DNA of 64,000 bases, taken from assembly GCF_000426845.1 (NCBI RefSeq), contig NZ_AUGD01000003.1, positions 248,001 to 312,000 on the forward strand, in the 5' to 3' direction. The notes under the pieces were generated by a model that searched no databases, had not been told where the DNA came from, and was given only the letters and a program-made list of their open reading frames with translations. Made by a program: the position numbers and the translations under genes. This DNA comes from Bradyrhizobium sp. in8p8 (lineage in GTDB: Bacteria; Pseudomonadota; Alphaproteobacteria; Rhizobiales; Xanthobacteraceae). Below, piece by piece: positions 24,428 to 34,870 of the stretch (within the stretch, counting starts at the first letter, position 1; each line of letters opens with the position of its first letter).

Positions 24428-25945
24428 TCAGTCGATGATGAAGCCGAAATCATCGGGCGCGCCGTTGATCGGATCGACGCGGCGCGCGACGCCATAGAGG
24501 CGGTTCATGCGGCCGAGCAGCGCCGTCTGCGCATCCGATGCCGGTGCGAAGCCGTCGTCGGGACGCGACAATTCCTTCTGGGCGACCGCGCGCACCACAT
24601 AGGGCGTCACGATCACCATCAGCTCGGTCTCGTTGTTGACGAAGTCCCGGCTGCGGAACAGCGCGCCGATGATCGGCACCTGGTCGATGCCGGGCAGGCC
24701 GTTGATCGCCTGCTTGGTCTGCTGCTGGATCAGGCCGGCCATTGCCATCGAGCCGCCCGAGGGAATTTCCAGCGTCGTCTCGGCGCGGCGCGTCTGAATC
24801 GAAGGGATGGTGATCGAGTTGCTCGATGTCGCGGACACCGCCTGCGTCAACGTGATCGAGTTCGTATTCGACAGCTCCGAGACCTCGGTCATCACGCGCA
24901 GGCTGATGCGGCCCTCGCTGAGCACGACCGGGGTGAAGTTGAGCGAGATGCCGAACTTCTTGTAGCTGATCTGGGTGGTACAGACGTGGGTGACCGGGTC
25001 GCAGGAATAGCCTGCGGGAATCGGGAATTCGCCGCCGGCGATGAAGGTTGCGGATTCGCCCGAGATCGCGGTGAGGCTCGGTTCGGCCAGCGTGCGCATG
25101 ACACCGGCGCTTTCCATCGCCCGCATCGTGGCACTGACCGTGGCGACGCCCTTGGAAACGCCGGCGAGGCCGAGGCCATTGCTGCCGACGATCGGCCCGC
25201 CAGCCACCGAGAACGGGTTGGAATTGTTGAAATTCACCACCGCCGTGCCGGCGTTGAGGCTGGCGCTGAGATCGACGCCCAGCTGCTTGACGATATCGCG
25301 GCGGACTTCGCCGACCACGACCTTGAGCATGACCTGGTCGCGGCCGCGCACGACGATGTTGTTGACGACCTTGTCCGAGCCGCCGACGAGCTTTGCAGCG
25401 ACGTCGCCGGCCTGCTGGGCCTCGACCGGGCTCGACACCGAGCCGGTCAGCATCACGCTGTCGCCGACGCCTTCGATCTGCACGCCTGGCAGGGACTGGC
25501 GCAGCGCCGTGCGCATGCCGTTGAGATCGCGCTTCACAGCGATGTCGTAGGAGGCGACCTGCTGCCCGTCGGCAGTGAAGAACACCACGTTGGTCTGGCC
25601 GACCTGGCCGCCGATGATGTAGGCGCGCTGGGCCGAGCGAATCACCGCGTTGGCGATCTTGGGATCGGCCACCAGCACGTCCTTGACCTCGCGCGGCAGG
25701 TCGATGACGACGGATTTGCCGACGCCGAGCGACAGGAAGCGCGTCCTCGCCGGGGCGACGGTCGCGACCGGCGACAGGCCAAGGTCCGACGCCTGCATCG
25801 GCGCCTGGTCGCCGACCGGCGCATCCGCGGCGCTGACGACATCGGAAGCCGCGAGCAGCCCCAGCATCAACACCGTCCCCGCCAGGAACGAGCGCGCGCG
25901 CTTCCCCCGAATGCGCATGCCCGACCTTTCACCCCCGTAGTTCAT
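24428..25945 (-). CDS. cpaC: CpaC / RcpA Flp pilus secretin
   Basis: CpaC forms the outer-membrane ring through which the Flp pilus passes. The 505-residue protein has a signal peptide (FLAGTVLMLGLLAASDVVSA), the pilus-formation N-domain (about 60-150, GVGKSVVIDLPREVKDVLV), a BON-like segment and the type II/III secretin domain (about 270-470), with the family end motif VPIIGALFRSRDF. The start at 25945 is chosen as the longest; MRIRGKRARS at 25918 also has a good AAAGG site. It is 10 bp from cpaB and 49 bp from cpaD. Confidence 0.94.
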   Translation of the reverse strand: MNYGGERSGMRIRGKRARSFLAGTVLMLGLLAASDVVSAADAPVGDQAPMQASDLGLSPVATVAPARTRFLSLGVGKSVVIDLPREVKDVLVADPKIANAVIRSAQRAYIIGGQVGQTNVVFFTADGQQVASYDIAVKRDLNGMRTALRQSLPGVQIEGVGDSVMLTGSVSSPVEAQQAGDVAAKLVGGSDKVVNNIVVRGRDQVMLKVVVGEVRRDIVKQLGVDLSASLNAGTAVVNFNNSNPFSVAGGPIVGSNGLGLAGVSKGVATVSATMRAMESAGVMRTLAEPSLTAISGESATFIAGGEFPIPAGYSCDPVTHVCTTQISYKKFGISLNFTPVVLSEGRISLRVMTEVSELSNTNSITLTQAVSATSSNSITIPSIQTRRAETTLEIPSGGSMAMAGLIQQQTKQAINGLPGIDQVPIIGALFRSRDFVNNETELMVIVTPYVVRAVAQKELSRPDDGFAPASDAQTALLGRMNRLYGVARRVDPINGAPDDFGFIID

Positions 25946-25955
25946 GCTGTCCCCA

Positions 25956-26771
25956 TCACTTCTGTGACGTCAGTTGCCGTGCCTGCACGCCGTAGCGGAT
26001 CACGTTCACGCCGCCCGTTCGCCTGATCGCCTGATCCTCGGGCGTGCCGTCGACCGCGTTGGCATCGACGATGCTGCGCAGCGCGAGCGTCAGCGTCCCG
26101 CCCTGGCGTGCGGCCGAGAGCGTGGCGACCTGGTCGGGCCGGAGCTCGAGCGTGACGGTCTTGCCGACCACGGCGTTCTGGCCGTCCTTTTCCTTCGGCG
26201 CCTGGTCGATCGCGAGCACGCGGATATTGGTGAGGATGACCTCGGACAAAACGAGGTCGTTGCCGCCGGTCGGACCGTTGTCGCCATCCGGATTCTTCAG
26301 GCGGCGGGTCAGCACGATGTCGACGCGGTCATTCGGAAGGATGAAGCCGCCTGCGCCGGTTTCGGCGGAAATCTCGGTGGAAACGGCGCGCATTCCGGAC
26401 GGCAGAATTGCGGCCATGAAGCCGGAGCCCTCGGCCCTGACCAGCTTCTGCTCGCGGATCGGCTCGCCCTGCATCAGAGGCACGCGTGCGATCGAGCCGG
26501 CGATCTGGGTCTGCGCCTCCGGCCTGCTGTCGCGGCGGATGAAGGCGCTGCTCGCGGTCGCCGCCGGCCAGGCCTGCCATTGCAGGTCGTCGGGCTTGAC
26601 GGCTTGGCCAAGCTGGATGTCGTTCTTCGCGACGAGGACCTCGACCGTCGGCAGCTTCTCGGCAACGGACAGGACAGGCGCGGGCGCGTTCTGGTAGCCG
26701 CTCGCCAGATACGCAGCGACGCCGCCGGCGCCCAGCGCAATGACGAGAACGACAATGCGTGCGGTATTCAT
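25956..26771 (-). CDS. cpaB: CpaB / RcpC Flp pilus assembly protein
   Basis: A 271-residue protein with one N-terminal membrane anchor (RIVVLVIALGAGGVAAYLA). A SAF domain follows (about 45-110, VEVLVAKNDIQLGQAVKPDDL), and then the RcpC/CpaB domain (AVSTEISAETGAGGFILPNDRVDIVLTRR). It supports secretin stability in the periplasm. It is the first gene of the minus-strand run cpaB-cpaC-cpaD-cpaE. A pilin gene, cpaA, cpaF, tadB and tadC are not present next to it. Confidence 0.93.
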   Translation of the reverse strand: MNTARIVVLVIALGAGGVAAYLASGYQNAPAPVLSVAEKLPTVEVLVAKNDIQLGQAVKPDDLQWQAWPAATASSAFIRRDSRPEAQTQIAGSIARVPLMQGEPIREQKLVRAEGSGFMAAILPSGMRAVSTEISAETGAGGFILPNDRVDIVLTRRLKNPDGDNGPTGGNDLVLSEVILTNIRVLAIDQAPKEKDGQNAVVGKTVTLELRPDQVATLSAARQGGTLTLALRSIVDANAVDGTPEDQAIRRTGGVNVIRYGVQARQLTSQK

Positions 26772-27053
26772 ACTCTTCTACTCTTACGCGGGGTACTCGA
26801 ACCGCACCTGGCGTGTTCCCCCGTGTCGATGAGTAGGGAGTAAAAGTATAAGGGGTGTTGCGAGGCGGAACGCGCGCGTCAGTCGCGATGCCGGATTTCG
26901 GCAGATGGTGAACGCGGCGTTATTCGACCGGCCCGCGGCTCCGTAGTTTAACGCAGTTTGACACGCGCGTCCGCGTGAGGCGCGGGGGCACCATGGTGAA
27001 CGGGTGGTTAGCGCGCAGCGCGAGGTCGCCGCGCGCATCCGGGCCGCAAGAAG

Positions 27054-27998
27054 CTACTTCTTACGCTTGTGCTCGATCACGTCCCAGATCTTCGCCGCGA
27101 CGTCGGGGCCGCCGAGCCGCGCGATGGCGCGGATGCCCGTCGGTGAGGTCACGTTGATCTCGGTGAGGTTGCCGTTGATGACGTCGATGCCGACGAACAA
27201 CAGGCCGCGCTGGCGCAGCGCCGGGCCGAGCGTCGCACAGATCTCGCGTTCGCGCGGCGTGAGCTCGGTCTCCTGTGCCGCCCCACCGCGCACCATGTTG
27301 GAGCGCAGGTCGTCAGTGGCCGGCACGCGGTTCACCGCGCCGGCGAACTCGCCGTCGACCAGGATGATGCGCTTGTCCCCGTGCTTCACCTCCGGGATGA
27401 ATTGCTGGATCACCCAGGGCTCCTTGAAAGTGACCGAGAACATGTCGAACAGCGAGCCGAAATTCATGTCCTGCGGCATCACGCGGAACACCGCCGCGCC
27501 GCCATGTCCGTGCAGCGGCTTCATCACGACGGCGCCGTGCCTGTCGCGAAACGCATTGATCTCGTCGAGGTCGCGCGAGATCAGCGTCGGCGGCATCAGC
27601 TGCGGAAAATTCATCACGAACAGCTTCTCCGGCGCGTTGCGCACCGAGGCGGGATCGTTGACCACCAGCGTCTTCGGATGGATGCGCTCCAGGAAATGCG
27701 TCGAGGTGATGTAGGCGAGGTCGAACGGCGGGTCCTGGCGCAGCAGCACCACGTCGAAGCCGTTCAGCGCTTCGCGCCTGGGCTCTCCGAGAGTGAAGTG
27801 ATTGCCGGGCTCGTCGCGCACGGTCAGGAGCTGAACCGGTGCGACCAGTTCATCGCCGACCATCGAGAGCTTGTCGGGCGTGTAATAGGACAGGCCATGA
27901 CCGCGCTTCTGCGCCTCCAGAAGCAGCGCAAAGGTGGAATCGCCCTTGATGTTGATGCGGGCAATGGGGTCCATCTGGACGGCGACGTTGAGCTTCAT
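27054..27998 (-). CDS. gshB: Glutathione synthetase
   Basis: GshB joins gamma-glutamylcysteine and glycine using ATP, the second step of glutathione synthesis. The 314-residue protein begins [20 protein letters not shown], a strong family start. It has the ATP-grasp features [16 protein letters not shown] and [16 protein letters not shown], and the late [19 protein letters not shown]. The frame extends upstream to 28064, but the family N-terminus sets the start at 27998. yraN ends 10 bp upstream, so they likely form an operon with rsmI. Confidence 0.97.
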   Translation of the reverse strand: MKLNVAVQMDPIARINIKGDSTFALLLEAQKRGHGLSYYTPDKLSMVGDELVAPVQLLTVRDEPGNHFTLGEPRREALNGFDVVLLRQDPPFDLAYITSTHFLERIHPKTLVVNDPASVRNAPEKLFVMNFPQLMPPTLISRDLDEINAFRDRHGAVVMKPLHGHGGAAVFRVMPQDMNFGSLFDMFSVTFKEPWVIQQFIPEVKHGDKRIILVDGEFAGAVNRVPATDDLRSNMVRGGAAQETELTPREREICATLGPALRQRGLLFVGIDVINGNLTEINVTSPTGIRAIARLGGPDVAAKIWDVIEHKRKK

Positions 27999-28008
27999 GG
28001 TCTGCCTT

Positions 28009-28410
28009 TCAGGTCGAGGCGTCGAATGCCGCCAACACATGGCGCGGAAGCGAGCGCGGCGCAATCAGCATGGCGTCGAATCGCAATTCGAATTCGGCAT
28101 GCTCGGGATGCGCCACGAGCCAGCCTTGCGCGGCGTCGATGATGCGCTGCTGCTGGCGGGGCGTCACGGCGAACGCGGCGTCGTCCAGGCTCGCCCGCGC
28201 CTTGACCTCGACGAAGGCGATCAAATTGCGTCGGCGCGCCACGATGTCGATCTCGCCATGCGGGGTGCGGTAGCGCTTGGCGAGGATGCGGTAGCCCTTG
28301 GCCATCAGATAGGCCGCGGCGCGGCTCTCGGCGGAGATGCCGGTGCGAAACGCGGCGACGCGCTCGGGCGAGGCGACCTTTGGTTCCCGGGGGTTCTCAG
28401 TCTTCGCCAT
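28009..28410 (-). CDS. yraN: YraN (UPF0102) family endonuclease-like protein
   Basis: A 133-residue protein of the UPF0102 family with a restriction-endonuclease-like fold. The catalytic-type motif is present: GEIDIVARR...[10 protein letters not shown], with the acids and lysine in the usual order. Its true cellular role is not settled. MAKTENPRE at 28410 is chosen as the start; it overlaps the 3' end of rsmI by 14 bp. The order rsmI-yraN-gshB is common in Rhizobiales. Confidence 0.9.
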   Translation of the reverse strand: MAKTENPREPKVASPERVAAFRTGISAESRAAAYLMAKGYRILAKRYRTPHGEIDIVARRRNLIAFVEVKARASLDDAAFAVTPRQQQRIIDAAQGWLVAHPEHAEFELRFDAMLIAPRSLPRHVLAAFDAST

Positions 28411-29347
28411 CGCCGCCTCGCAGATCCTTCGCGAGCTCGAGCGCGCGGGCATAGACCTCGCGGCGCGGCCGCCCCGAGAGCGCCACCGCGTGCGCCACGG
28501 CGTCCTTCACGGTGTGAGCGGCAAGCTGCTCGCGCAAGAGATCGTCGAGTGCGTCCGATGCCAGCACCTCGGCGTCGGCTGCAGGCGGGCCGATCACCAG
28601 GACGAATTCGCCGCGCGTCTCAGGCGCGTCGGCCTGCCGCGCGAATTCGGCCAGAGGCGCACGCCTGACCTCTTCGTGCAATTTCGTCAGCTCGCGGCAG
28701 ACTGCGGCTTCCCGCTCGCCCATGATCTCGGCGAGGTCGGTCAGGGTGGCCTGCATCCGATTGCCCGATTCGAACATCACCAGCGTGGCGTCGATACGTG
28801 CAAGCTCGGCCAGGCGAGCGCGGCGCGCGGCGGATTTCGCCGGCAAGAAGCCCTCGAAGAAAAAGCGATCGGTCGGCAGCGCGGCGACCGACAGGGCTGC
28901 CAGCACCGAGGACGGGCCGGGCAGCGCATGCACCGCATGGCCGGCGGCGCAGACCTCGCGCACCAGCTTGAAACCGGGATCGGAAATCAGAGGCGTGCCC
29001 GCGTCGGAGACCAGCGCGACCGAGCCGCCAGCCGCGAGCGCTTCCAGAATCTTTGGTCGCGCGGCTTCGGCGTTGTGCTCGTGATATTGCTTGAGCTGGG
29101 CCGCAATGGCGTAGCGCTCCGTCAGGCGCCGCGTGATGCGGGTGTCCTCGCAGAAGATGACATCGACGCCGGCGAGCGTCTGCAGCGCGCGCAGCGTGAT
29201 GTCGCCGAGATTGCCGATGGGGGTTGCGACCAGGTGGAGGCCCGGTGCGGCCTTCGACGCCGTGAGCCGATGGGCATCGATGGAGAAACCGCGCGGGGCG
29301 GCGTCCTGAGCTTCTGACGTATTTATCGGAGCCGGGTTTGCGCGCAT
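28397..29347 (-). CDS. rsmI: 16S rRNA (cytidine1402-2'-O)-methyltransferase
   Basis: RsmI methylates the ribose of C1402 in the 16S decoding center. The 316-residue protein belongs to the tetrapyrrole-methylase-fold family. Visible motifs are [50 protein letters not shown] and [14 protein letters not shown]. The length and start are normal. It is divergent from the penicillin-binding-protein activator gene, with a 295-bp gap that holds no convincing gene. Confidence 0.96.
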   Translation of the reverse strand: MRANPAPINTSEAQDAAPRGFSIDAHRLTASKAAPGLHLVATPIGNLGDITLRALQTLAGVDVIFCEDTRITRRLTERYAIAAQLKQYHEHNAEAARPKILEALAAGGSVALVSDAGTPLISDPGFKLVREVCAAGHAVHALPGPSSVLAALSVAALPTDRFFFEGFLPAKSAARRARLAELARIDATLVMFESGNRMQATLTDLAEIMGEREAAVCRELTKLHEEVRRAPLAEFARQADAPETRGEFVLVIGPPAADAEVLASDALDDLLREQLAAHTVKDAVAHAVALSGRPRREVYARALELAKDLRGGDGED

Positions 29348-29642
29348 AATGGGTCAACTTAGGCATGATCCGCAGGGCTGGGAACCGGCTGGCTGAAAAA
29401 GATGGTGCCGAGGTGGGGCGGATAACGGACGGGAATGTGATCGATCAAGATCACGCGGGGCGGGAATGGGGACCTTCGCGCCATATTCACGACGGAAACG
29501 CCGCCTTGATGCTGAACGAAGACGGCGAGCAGTTGCCGGGACGGGGAGGCTTCCGCGTTAAGCGGTTATTATCCTTTTGTTTCGGTTAACTATTCGCCGA
29601 CTATATGCCTGAATCCGCGGCCTGTGTCGCGGAAGGAATGTC

Positions 29643-30914
29643 ATGAGCGGCTGGCGACGGCCGGTCAGAAGAGAAGCTGCCATGGTGGGCCCGCGTCATC
29701 CAAAGTCTCCCGTTCCGGGGTTCCGCTCGTCGGGAGCGACCCGGCGGAGTGCGCTCGGCCTGTTGCTCGGCGCGCCCGTGCTGTCGGCCTGCGCCGGCGT
29801 GCAGCAAAGCCTCAGCCAATTCTCCAATCCGTTCTCGAGTTCCGCGCCGCCGGCCCAGCCGGCAGGTCCGCAGCAACAGGCCACGACCGCCGGCACCGGC
29901 GGCGTGAAGGTCGGCCTGATCCTGCCGCTCTCGGCGGCCGGCAATGCCGGCCTCGCCGCGCAATCCATGCGCAACGCCGCCGAGATGGCTCTGGCCGAGT
30001 TCCAGAATCCGAACATCCAGCTCCTGATCAAGGACGACAATGGCAGCCCCCAAGGCGCGCAAGCCGGTGCGCAGCAGGCGGTCGACGAAGGCGCCGAGAT
30101 CATCCTGGGGCCGCTGTTTGCACAGTCCGTGCCGGCCGTGGCGCAGGTCGCGCGCACGCGCGGCATTTCCGTCATCGCCTTCTCGACCGATTCCAGCATC
30201 GCCGGACGCGGTGTCTATCTCCTGAGCTTCCTGCCGGAGTCCGACGTCAACCGCATTATCGAATATTCCGCCAGCATCGGAAAGCGATCCGTCGCCGTGC
30301 TGGTGCCCGACAATGCCTATGGCAATGTCGTCGAGGCCGCGGTGAAGGCGGCAGTGCCGCGGCGCGGCGGGCGCATCGTCGCGTTCGAGAGATATGGCGC
30401 CGACCGCGCCACCCCGGCGCGCACCGTGGCGCAGCAGCTTGGCAGCGCGGATGCGCTGTTCATCGCCGACGACGGCGATGCCGTCGTGACGGTGGCGGAT
30501 GCCATGACGGCGGCAGGCTCAAACCTGCGCAACATCCAGCTGCTCGGTACCGGGCTGTGGGACAATCCGCGCGTCTATGCGAGCCCGGCGCTTCAGGGCG
30601 GCCTCTACGCCGCGCCCGACCCGGCCGGCTTCCGCGCCTTCTCGGGCCGCTACCGTACCAAATACGGCGCAGAGCCGATCCGCACCGCGACGCTCGCCTA
30701 TGACGCGGTCGCTCTCGTCGCCGCGCTCGCGCGCACGCAAGGCACCACGCGCTTCTCGTCCGACGTGCTCACCAATCCTTCCGGCTTCGCCGGCATCGAC
30801 GGCCTGTTCCGCTTCCGCGCCGACGGCACGAACGAGCGCGGGCTCGCGGTGATGAAGGTGACGCAAGGTGGCGGTGTTGCGGTCGCGGGCTCACCGAAGA
30901 GCTTTGGGGCGTGA
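29643..30914 (+). CDS. Penicillin-binding protein activator-like lipoprotein (LpoA-type, periplasmic-binding fold)
   Basis: A 423-residue protein with a lipobox (APVLSAC, Cys50) after a twin-Arg-like stretch (TRRSALGLLLG). It then forms a type I periplasmic-binding domain from about residue 85 (VKVGLILPLSAAGNAGLAAQSM) to the end. The signature LIKDDNGSPQGAQAGAQQAVDEGAE and IILGPLFAQSVPAVAQ match the family that includes LpoA, which activates PBP1A from the outer membrane. In alphaproteobacteria the role is inferred. Met14 at 29682 is an alternative start. It is divergent from rsmI, which is also the neighbor of lpoA in other bacteria. Confidence 0.85.
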   Translation: MSGWRRPVRREAAMVGPRHPKSPVPGFRSSGATRRSALGLLLGAPVLSACAGVQQSLSQFSNPFSSSAPPAQPAGPQQQATTAGTGGVKVGLILPLSAAGNAGLAAQSMRNAAEMALAEFQNPNIQLLIKDDNGSPQGAQAGAQQAVDEGAEIILGPLFAQSVPAVAQVARTRGISVIAFSTDSSIAGRGVYLLSFLPESDVNRIIEYSASIGKRSVAVLVPDNAYGNVVEAAVKAAVPRRGGRIVAFERYGADRATPARTVAQQLGSADALFIADDGDAVVTVADAMTAAGSNLRNIQLLGTGLWDNPRVYASPALQGGLYAAPDPAGFRAFSGRYRTKYGAEPIRTATLAYDAVALVAALARTQGTTRFSSDVLTNPSGFAGIDGLFRFRADGTNERGLAVMKVTQGGGVAVAGSPKSFGA

Positions 30915-30921
30915 TGGTTTA

Positions 30922-30943
30922 CCTCTCCCGCAAGCGGGCGAGG
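30922..30943. repeat. Hairpin of the CTCTCCC family after the activator gene
   Basis: CCTCTCCCGC, AA, GCGGGCGAGG forms a 10-bp stem with one mismatch. It lies between convergent genes and may end both transcripts. Confidence 0.55.
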
Positions 30944-30967
30944 GAGCGCTGATTTAGGCGCTCAGGC

Positions 30968-32182
30968 TTACGCCGCCAGATCCGCGACCACCGCATCCAG
31001 CACCGGGAATCCGCTGCTGGTCACGCGCAGGCGGCCCGTCGGGTCCACCGTGATCGCGCCTTCCTCGCGCAGCAGCGCGATGCGCTTGGGGTCGAGCGGG
31101 CGACCCGAAAGGGCCTTGTAGCGCTCGGGGTCGATGCCTTCAGCGAGGCGCAACCCCATCAGCAGGAATTCGTCGGCGCGCTCCTCGCTGTTGAGCAGCT
31201 CGTCGGTGACGATGCCATGGCCACCGGTCTCGACCCGCATCAGCCAGGCTTCGGGGCGCTTCTCGGTGGCGATGGCGTGCCGCACGCCCTCGATGTCGAG
31301 GCGGCCGTGCGCGCCGGGGCCGATGCCGGCATATTCCTCGCCGCGCCAGTAGACCAGATTGTGCCGGCACTCGGCGCCTCGGCGGGCGTGGTTGGAGATC
31401 TCGTAGGCTGGCAGACCGAGCTTGTCGCAGGTCTCCTGCGTGACGTCGTAGAGCGCGCGCGCGACCGCCTCGTCCGGCGTCTTCAATTTACCGGCCTTGT
31501 GCAGGCCGAAGAACGGCGTGCCTTCCTCGATCGTCAATTGGTAGAGCGACAGGTGCTCGGCCGCTTCATCCATCGCAAGACGCAGCTCGTCGGCCCACAT
31601 CGCCGGCGTCTGGTCGGGGCGGGCGTAGATCAGGTCGAACGAATAGCGGTCGAACGAGCGGCGCGCGATGGCGACGGCATCCAGCGCCTCTCGCGCGCTG
31701 TGCATGCGACCCAGCGCCTTCAGCGAGGCATCGTCGAGTGCCTGGACGCCGAGCGACACGCGATTGACGCCGGCGCTGCGATAGCCTGCGAAGCGCGTGG
31801 CCTCGACGCTGGTCGGGTTCGCCTCCAGCGTCACTTCGACGTCGCTGGCGACGGTCCAGTGCTTGCCGATCGCGTCGAGCACCGCGCCGACCGTTGCAGG
31901 CTGCATCAAGGACGGCGTGCCGCCGCCGAGGAAGATCGAGGTGACTTGGCGGCCGGGCGCACGCTCGGCGGTCGTTGCGATCTCGCGAGCAAAAGCGGAG
32001 GCGAACCTCGCCTCGTCGATCGCGGCGTGGCGGACATGGCTGTTGAAGTCGCAATAGGGGCACTTCGACAGGCAGAACGGCCAGTGCACGTAGACGCCGA
32101 AGGCCTCGGATCCTTGTTTCGACGCGTTTTCCTGGCGCGAACCGGTATCCACTTCGCTCGAAAACGCTCTAGCGCGGCTCAA
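30968..32182 (-). CDS. hemW: HemW-type radical SAM protein (heme chaperone)
   Basis: HemW is a radical SAM protein that binds heme and inserts it into respiratory enzymes; it was once annotated as coproporphyrinogen oxidase. The 404-residue frame has the iron-sulfur motif CxxxCxxC (Cys37, Cys41, Cys44) in [14 protein letters not shown], the [10 protein letters not shown] motif and the HemN C-terminal domain. The start is uncertain: no ATG is available; TTG at 32182 and GTG at 32152 are candidates, both inside an interspersed repeat, and the first overlaps the end of rdgB. The first 27 residues are thus repeat-coded. Confidence 0.93.
   Translation of the reverse strand: MSRARAFSSEVDTGSRQENASKQGSEAFGVYVHWPFCLSKCPYCDFNSHVRHAAIDEARFASAFAREIATTAERAPGRQVTSIFLGGGTPSLMQPATVGAVLDAIGKHWTVASDVEVTLEANPTSVEATRFAGYRSAGVNRVSLGVQALDDASLKALGRMHSAREALDAVAIARRSFDRYSFDLIYARPDQTPAMWADELRLAMDEAAEHLSLYQLTIEEGTPFFGLHKAGKLKTPDEAVARALYDVTQETCDKLGLPAYEISNHARRGAECRHNLVYWRGEEYAGIGPGAHGRLDIEGVRHAIATEKRPEAWLMRVETGGHGIVTDELLNSEERADEFLLMGLRLAEGIDPERYKALSGRPLDPKRIALLREEGAITVDPTGRLRVTSSGFPVLDAVVADLAA
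32128..32172. repeat. Interspersed repeat (AGAGCGTTTTC type) at the rdgB/hemW junction
   Basis: On the minus strand the sequence runs AGAGCGTTTTCGAGCGAAGT, then GGATACCGGTTCGCG. It is a motif I know from many Rhizobiales intergenic regions. Here it overlaps the rdgB stop and encodes the beginning of HemW. Confidence 0.6.
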
Positions 32183-32804
32183 GGCAGATCTCCGCCAGTT
32201 TGACGAAGGCGCGGGCGCGGTGCGAAAGGCCGAGACCGAGCGGCGGCAGGCCGTGCTTTTCGATGCTGGTCATCTCGCCAAAGGTGCGCGTGTGACCATC
32301 GGGCAGAAACATCGGGTCATAACCAAATCCGGCATTTCCGCGCGGCGGCCAGATCAGCGTTCCGTCGACGCGGGCCTCGACCTCTTCGAGGTGGTCGTCG
32401 GGCCAGGCGACGCAGAGCGCGGAAACGAAGTGCGCCGTGCGCTTGTCCGGCGTGGTGGCGCCGCGCTCCTGCAACAGGCGCTCGATCTGCGCCATCGCCG
32501 CGTTGAAATCCTTGGAGGGGCCGGCCCAGCGCGCGCTGTAGATTCCGGGCGCGCCGTCGAGCGCGTCGACGACGATGCCGGAATCATCGGCGAAGGCGGG
32601 AAGCTTGGTTGCCTGCGCCGCCGCGATCGCCTTGATCGCGGCGTTGCTGCGGAAATCGTTGCCGGTCTCTTCGGGCTCGGTCAGGCCGAGCTCGCCGGCC
32701 GATACCGCCGCGATACCGTACGGCGCAAGCAGCTCCTTCATCTCGGCGAGCTTGCCGGGATTGTGGGTCGCGATGACGAGCTTGTCCGTGATTCGGCGGT
32801 GCAT
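32169..32804 (-). CDS. rdgB: RdgB/HAM1 non-canonical purine NTP pyrophosphatase
   Basis: RdgB hydrolyses XTP, dITP and ITP to the monophosphates and keeps damaged purines out of DNA. The 211-residue protein has the substrate motif [11 protein letters not shown] near the N-terminus, the catalytic [36 protein letters not shown], and the terminal SHRARAF motif. It lies 10 bp downstream of rph and overlaps the hemW frame by 14 bp. rph-rdgB-hemW is a conserved alphaproteobacterial order. Confidence 0.97.
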   Translation of the reverse strand: MHRRITDKLVIATHNPGKLAEMKELLAPYGIAAVSAGELGLTEPEETGNDFRSNAAIKAIAAAQATKLPAFADDSGIVVDALDGAPGIYSARWAGPSKDFNAAMAQIERLLQERGATTPDKRTAHFVSALCVAWPDDHLEEVEARVDGTLIWPPRGNAGFGYDPMFLPDGHTRTFGEMTSIEKHGLPPLGLGLSHRARAFVKLAEICLEPR

Positions 32805-32814
32805 GGCCTATTGA

Positions 32815-33528
32815 CTACGCCACAGCCAGTTTCTGCAAGTCCACCAGACGCGCGACGCCCTTGCGGGCCAGCGCCATGAGCGCCAGGAGCTCGGCTTCCG
32901 TGAACGGTTCGCGTTCCGCGGTACCCTGCACCTCGATGATGCGGCCATCGCCCGTCATCACGAAATTGGCGTCCGTCTCGGCTTCCGAATCCTCGGCATA
33001 GTCGAGATCGAGCACCGGCGTGCCGTTGTAGATGCCGCAGGAGATCGCGGCGACGTTGTCGCGCAGCACGTTGGCCTTGACCATGTTGCGCGCCTTCATC
33101 CAGTTGATGCAGTCGGCAAGCGCGACCCATGCGCCGGTGATCGAGGCCGTGCGGGTGCCGCCGTCGGCCTGAAGCACGTCGCAATCGACCGTGACCTGGC
33201 GCTCGCCGAGCGCTTCGAGATTGATGATGGTGCGAAGCGAGCGGCCGATCAGGCGCTGGATCTCGACCGTGCGGCCGCTTTGCTTGCCGGCGGAGGCCTC
33301 GCGGCGGGTGCGCTCCGAGGTCGCGCGCGGCAGCATGCCGTATTCGGCGGTGACCCAGCCGCGCCCCTGGCCTTTCAGCCACGGCGGCAGGCGGTCCTCC
33401 AGCGTGGCGGTGACCAGCACATGGGTGTCGCCGAACTTCACCAGGCAGGAACCTTCCGCATATTTGACCACGCCCCGCTCCAGCGTCACGGGGCGCAGTT
33501 CGTCGGGCGCACGGCGGCTTGGCCGCAT
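32815..33528 (-). CDS. rph: Ribonuclease PH
   Basis: RNase PH trims tRNA 3' ends by phosphorolysis. The 237-residue protein begins [19 protein letters not shown], the usual family start. It has [18 protein letters not shown], the phosphate-binding Arg-rich [15 protein letters not shown], and [18 protein letters not shown]. The frame is open upstream to 33669, but the start at 33528 is fixed by homology. It is divergent from hrcA, as in many alphaproteobacteria. Confidence 0.97.
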   Translation of the reverse strand: MRPSRRAPDELRPVTLERGVVKYAEGSCLVKFGDTHVLVTATLEDRLPPWLKGQGRGWVTAEYGMLPRATSERTRREASAGKQSGRTVEIQRLIGRSLRTIINLEALGERQVTVDCDVLQADGGTRTASITGAWVALADCINWMKARNMVKANVLRDNVAAISCGIYNGTPVLDLDYAEDSEAETDANFVMTGDGRIIEVQGTAEREPFTEAELLALMALARKGVARLVDLQKLAVA

Positions 33529-33688
33529 GGGAATCCTCCAAAACTCGCGGGAAAGGCTGCTGGCGGTGCTTGTAGGTGCGGCAGGGATGGGCGGCAAGGC
33601 TTTTTCACCCCTGGAGGCCGCAAACGCCGCGCTTGTCAGAAGCGGTCCGGATGGACAAATTACGAGCACCTGAGAGGAGTTGCCGTCT

Positions 33689-34777
33689 GTGGCCCATCAC
33701 GATCCGATCCATCTGATCGCGCCGCGCGCAGGCCTTGCCCAGCTCAACGAGCGTTCCCGCGACATCTTTCGTCAAATTGTCGAAAGCTATCTCGCGACCG
33801 GCGAGCCGGTGGGCTCGCGCAATATTTCCCGCCTGATCGCCATGCCGCTGTCGCCGGCCTCGGTCCGCAACGTCATGGCCGATCTGGAACAGCTCGGCCT
33901 GATCTATGCGCCCCACACCTCCGCCGGCCGGCTGCCGACGGAATTGGGGCTGCGCTTCTTCGTCGACGCCCTGATGCAGGTCGGCGACCTCAACGAGGCC
34001 GAGCGGCAGTCGATCCAGAGCCAGCTCTCCTCCGTCGGCGAGGCGCAGTCGGTCGAGGCGGCGCTGGACCAGGCCCTGATGCGGCTGTCGGGCCTGACCC
34101 GCGCCGCAGCCGTCGTGTTGACGCCAAAATCCAATGCGCGGCTGAAGCATATCGAGTTCGTCCGCCTGGAACCGGAGAAGGCGCTGGTGATCCTCGTCGG
34201 CGAGGACGGCCAGGTCGAAAACCGCGTGCTGACGCTGCCGCCCGGAGTTCCCTCCTCGGCACTCGCCGAGGCCGGCAATTTCCTCAATTCCCGCATCCGC
34301 GGCCGCACGCTGGCCGAGGCGCGGCTCGAGCTCGAGACTGCTCTCGGCGCGGCGCGCGCCGAGCTGGATCAGCTGACGCAAAAAGTGATCTCGGCCGGCA
34401 TCGCCAGCTGGTCCGGCGGCGAGAACGAGGATCGCCAGCTCATCGTCCGCGGCCATGCCAATCTGCTCGAAGATCTGCACGCGCTGGAGGACCTGGAGCG
34501 GGTGCGCCTGCTGTTCGACGATCTCGAGACCAAGCGCGGCGTCATCGACCTGCTCGGCCGGGCCGAAACCGCTGAGGGTGTGCGCATCTTCATCGGCAGC
34601 GAGAACAAGCTGTTCTCGCTGTCGGGATCGTCCACCATCATCTCGCCCTATCGGGATGCCGCCGGCCACATCGTCGGCGTCCTCGGCGTGATTGGCCCGA
34701 CGCGACTGAATTATGCCCGCGTGATCCCGACCGTGGACTACGCCGCACGGATCGTCAGCCGCCTTCTGGGGGGCTGA
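33689..34777 (+). CDS. hrcA: Heat-inducible transcription repressor HrcA
   Basis: HrcA represses chaperone genes by binding CIRCE elements and is held active by GroEL. The 362-residue protein has an N-terminal winged helix (about 10-90, [27 protein letters not shown]), with [19 protein letters not shown] as the recognition part, and the HrcA domain to the end ([18 protein letters not shown]). The GTG at 33689 follows an AGGAG site by 11 bases and gives the AHHDPIHLI start I expect; a TTG at 33680 also exists. I see no CIRCE copy in this window. grpE follows. Confidence 0.96.
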   Translation: MAHHDPIHLIAPRAGLAQLNERSRDIFRQIVESYLATGEPVGSRNISRLIAMPLSPASVRNVMADLEQLGLIYAPHTSAGRLPTELGLRFFVDALMQVGDLNEAERQSIQSQLSSVGEAQSVEAALDQALMRLSGLTRAAAVVLTPKSNARLKHIEFVRLEPEKALVILVGEDGQVENRVLTLPPGVPSSALAEAGNFLNSRIRGRTLAEARLELETALGAARAELDQLTQKVISAGIASWSGGENEDRQLIVRGHANLLEDLHALEDLERVRLLFDDLETKRGVIDLLGRAETAEGVRIFIGSENKLFSLSGSSTIISPYRDAAGHIVGVLGVIGPTRLNYARVIPTVDYAARIVSRLLGG

Positions 34778-34870
34778 CCGGCGTTTCCGCCGATCACGGG
34801 CGCTTGATTTTCGCGAGTTTAGGCACGATATCCGGGCCAACATCCCTGAAACAGTTCGAGATTAGAGCCG

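Noticed and set aside
24275..26026. A 583-residue frame opposite cpaC and cpaD
   Set aside because: The pilus genes on the other strand have clear domains; this frame has none.
29365..29589. A 74-residue frame between rsmI and the activator gene
   Set aside because: It has no ribosome site, no recognisable domain and mixed codon use. The 295-bp gap looks like a divergent promoter region.
34778..34870. A heat-shock promoter directly before grpE
   Set aside because: CTTGAT and GATAT are present but the spacing and -10 match are poor; read-through from hrcA explains expression equally well.
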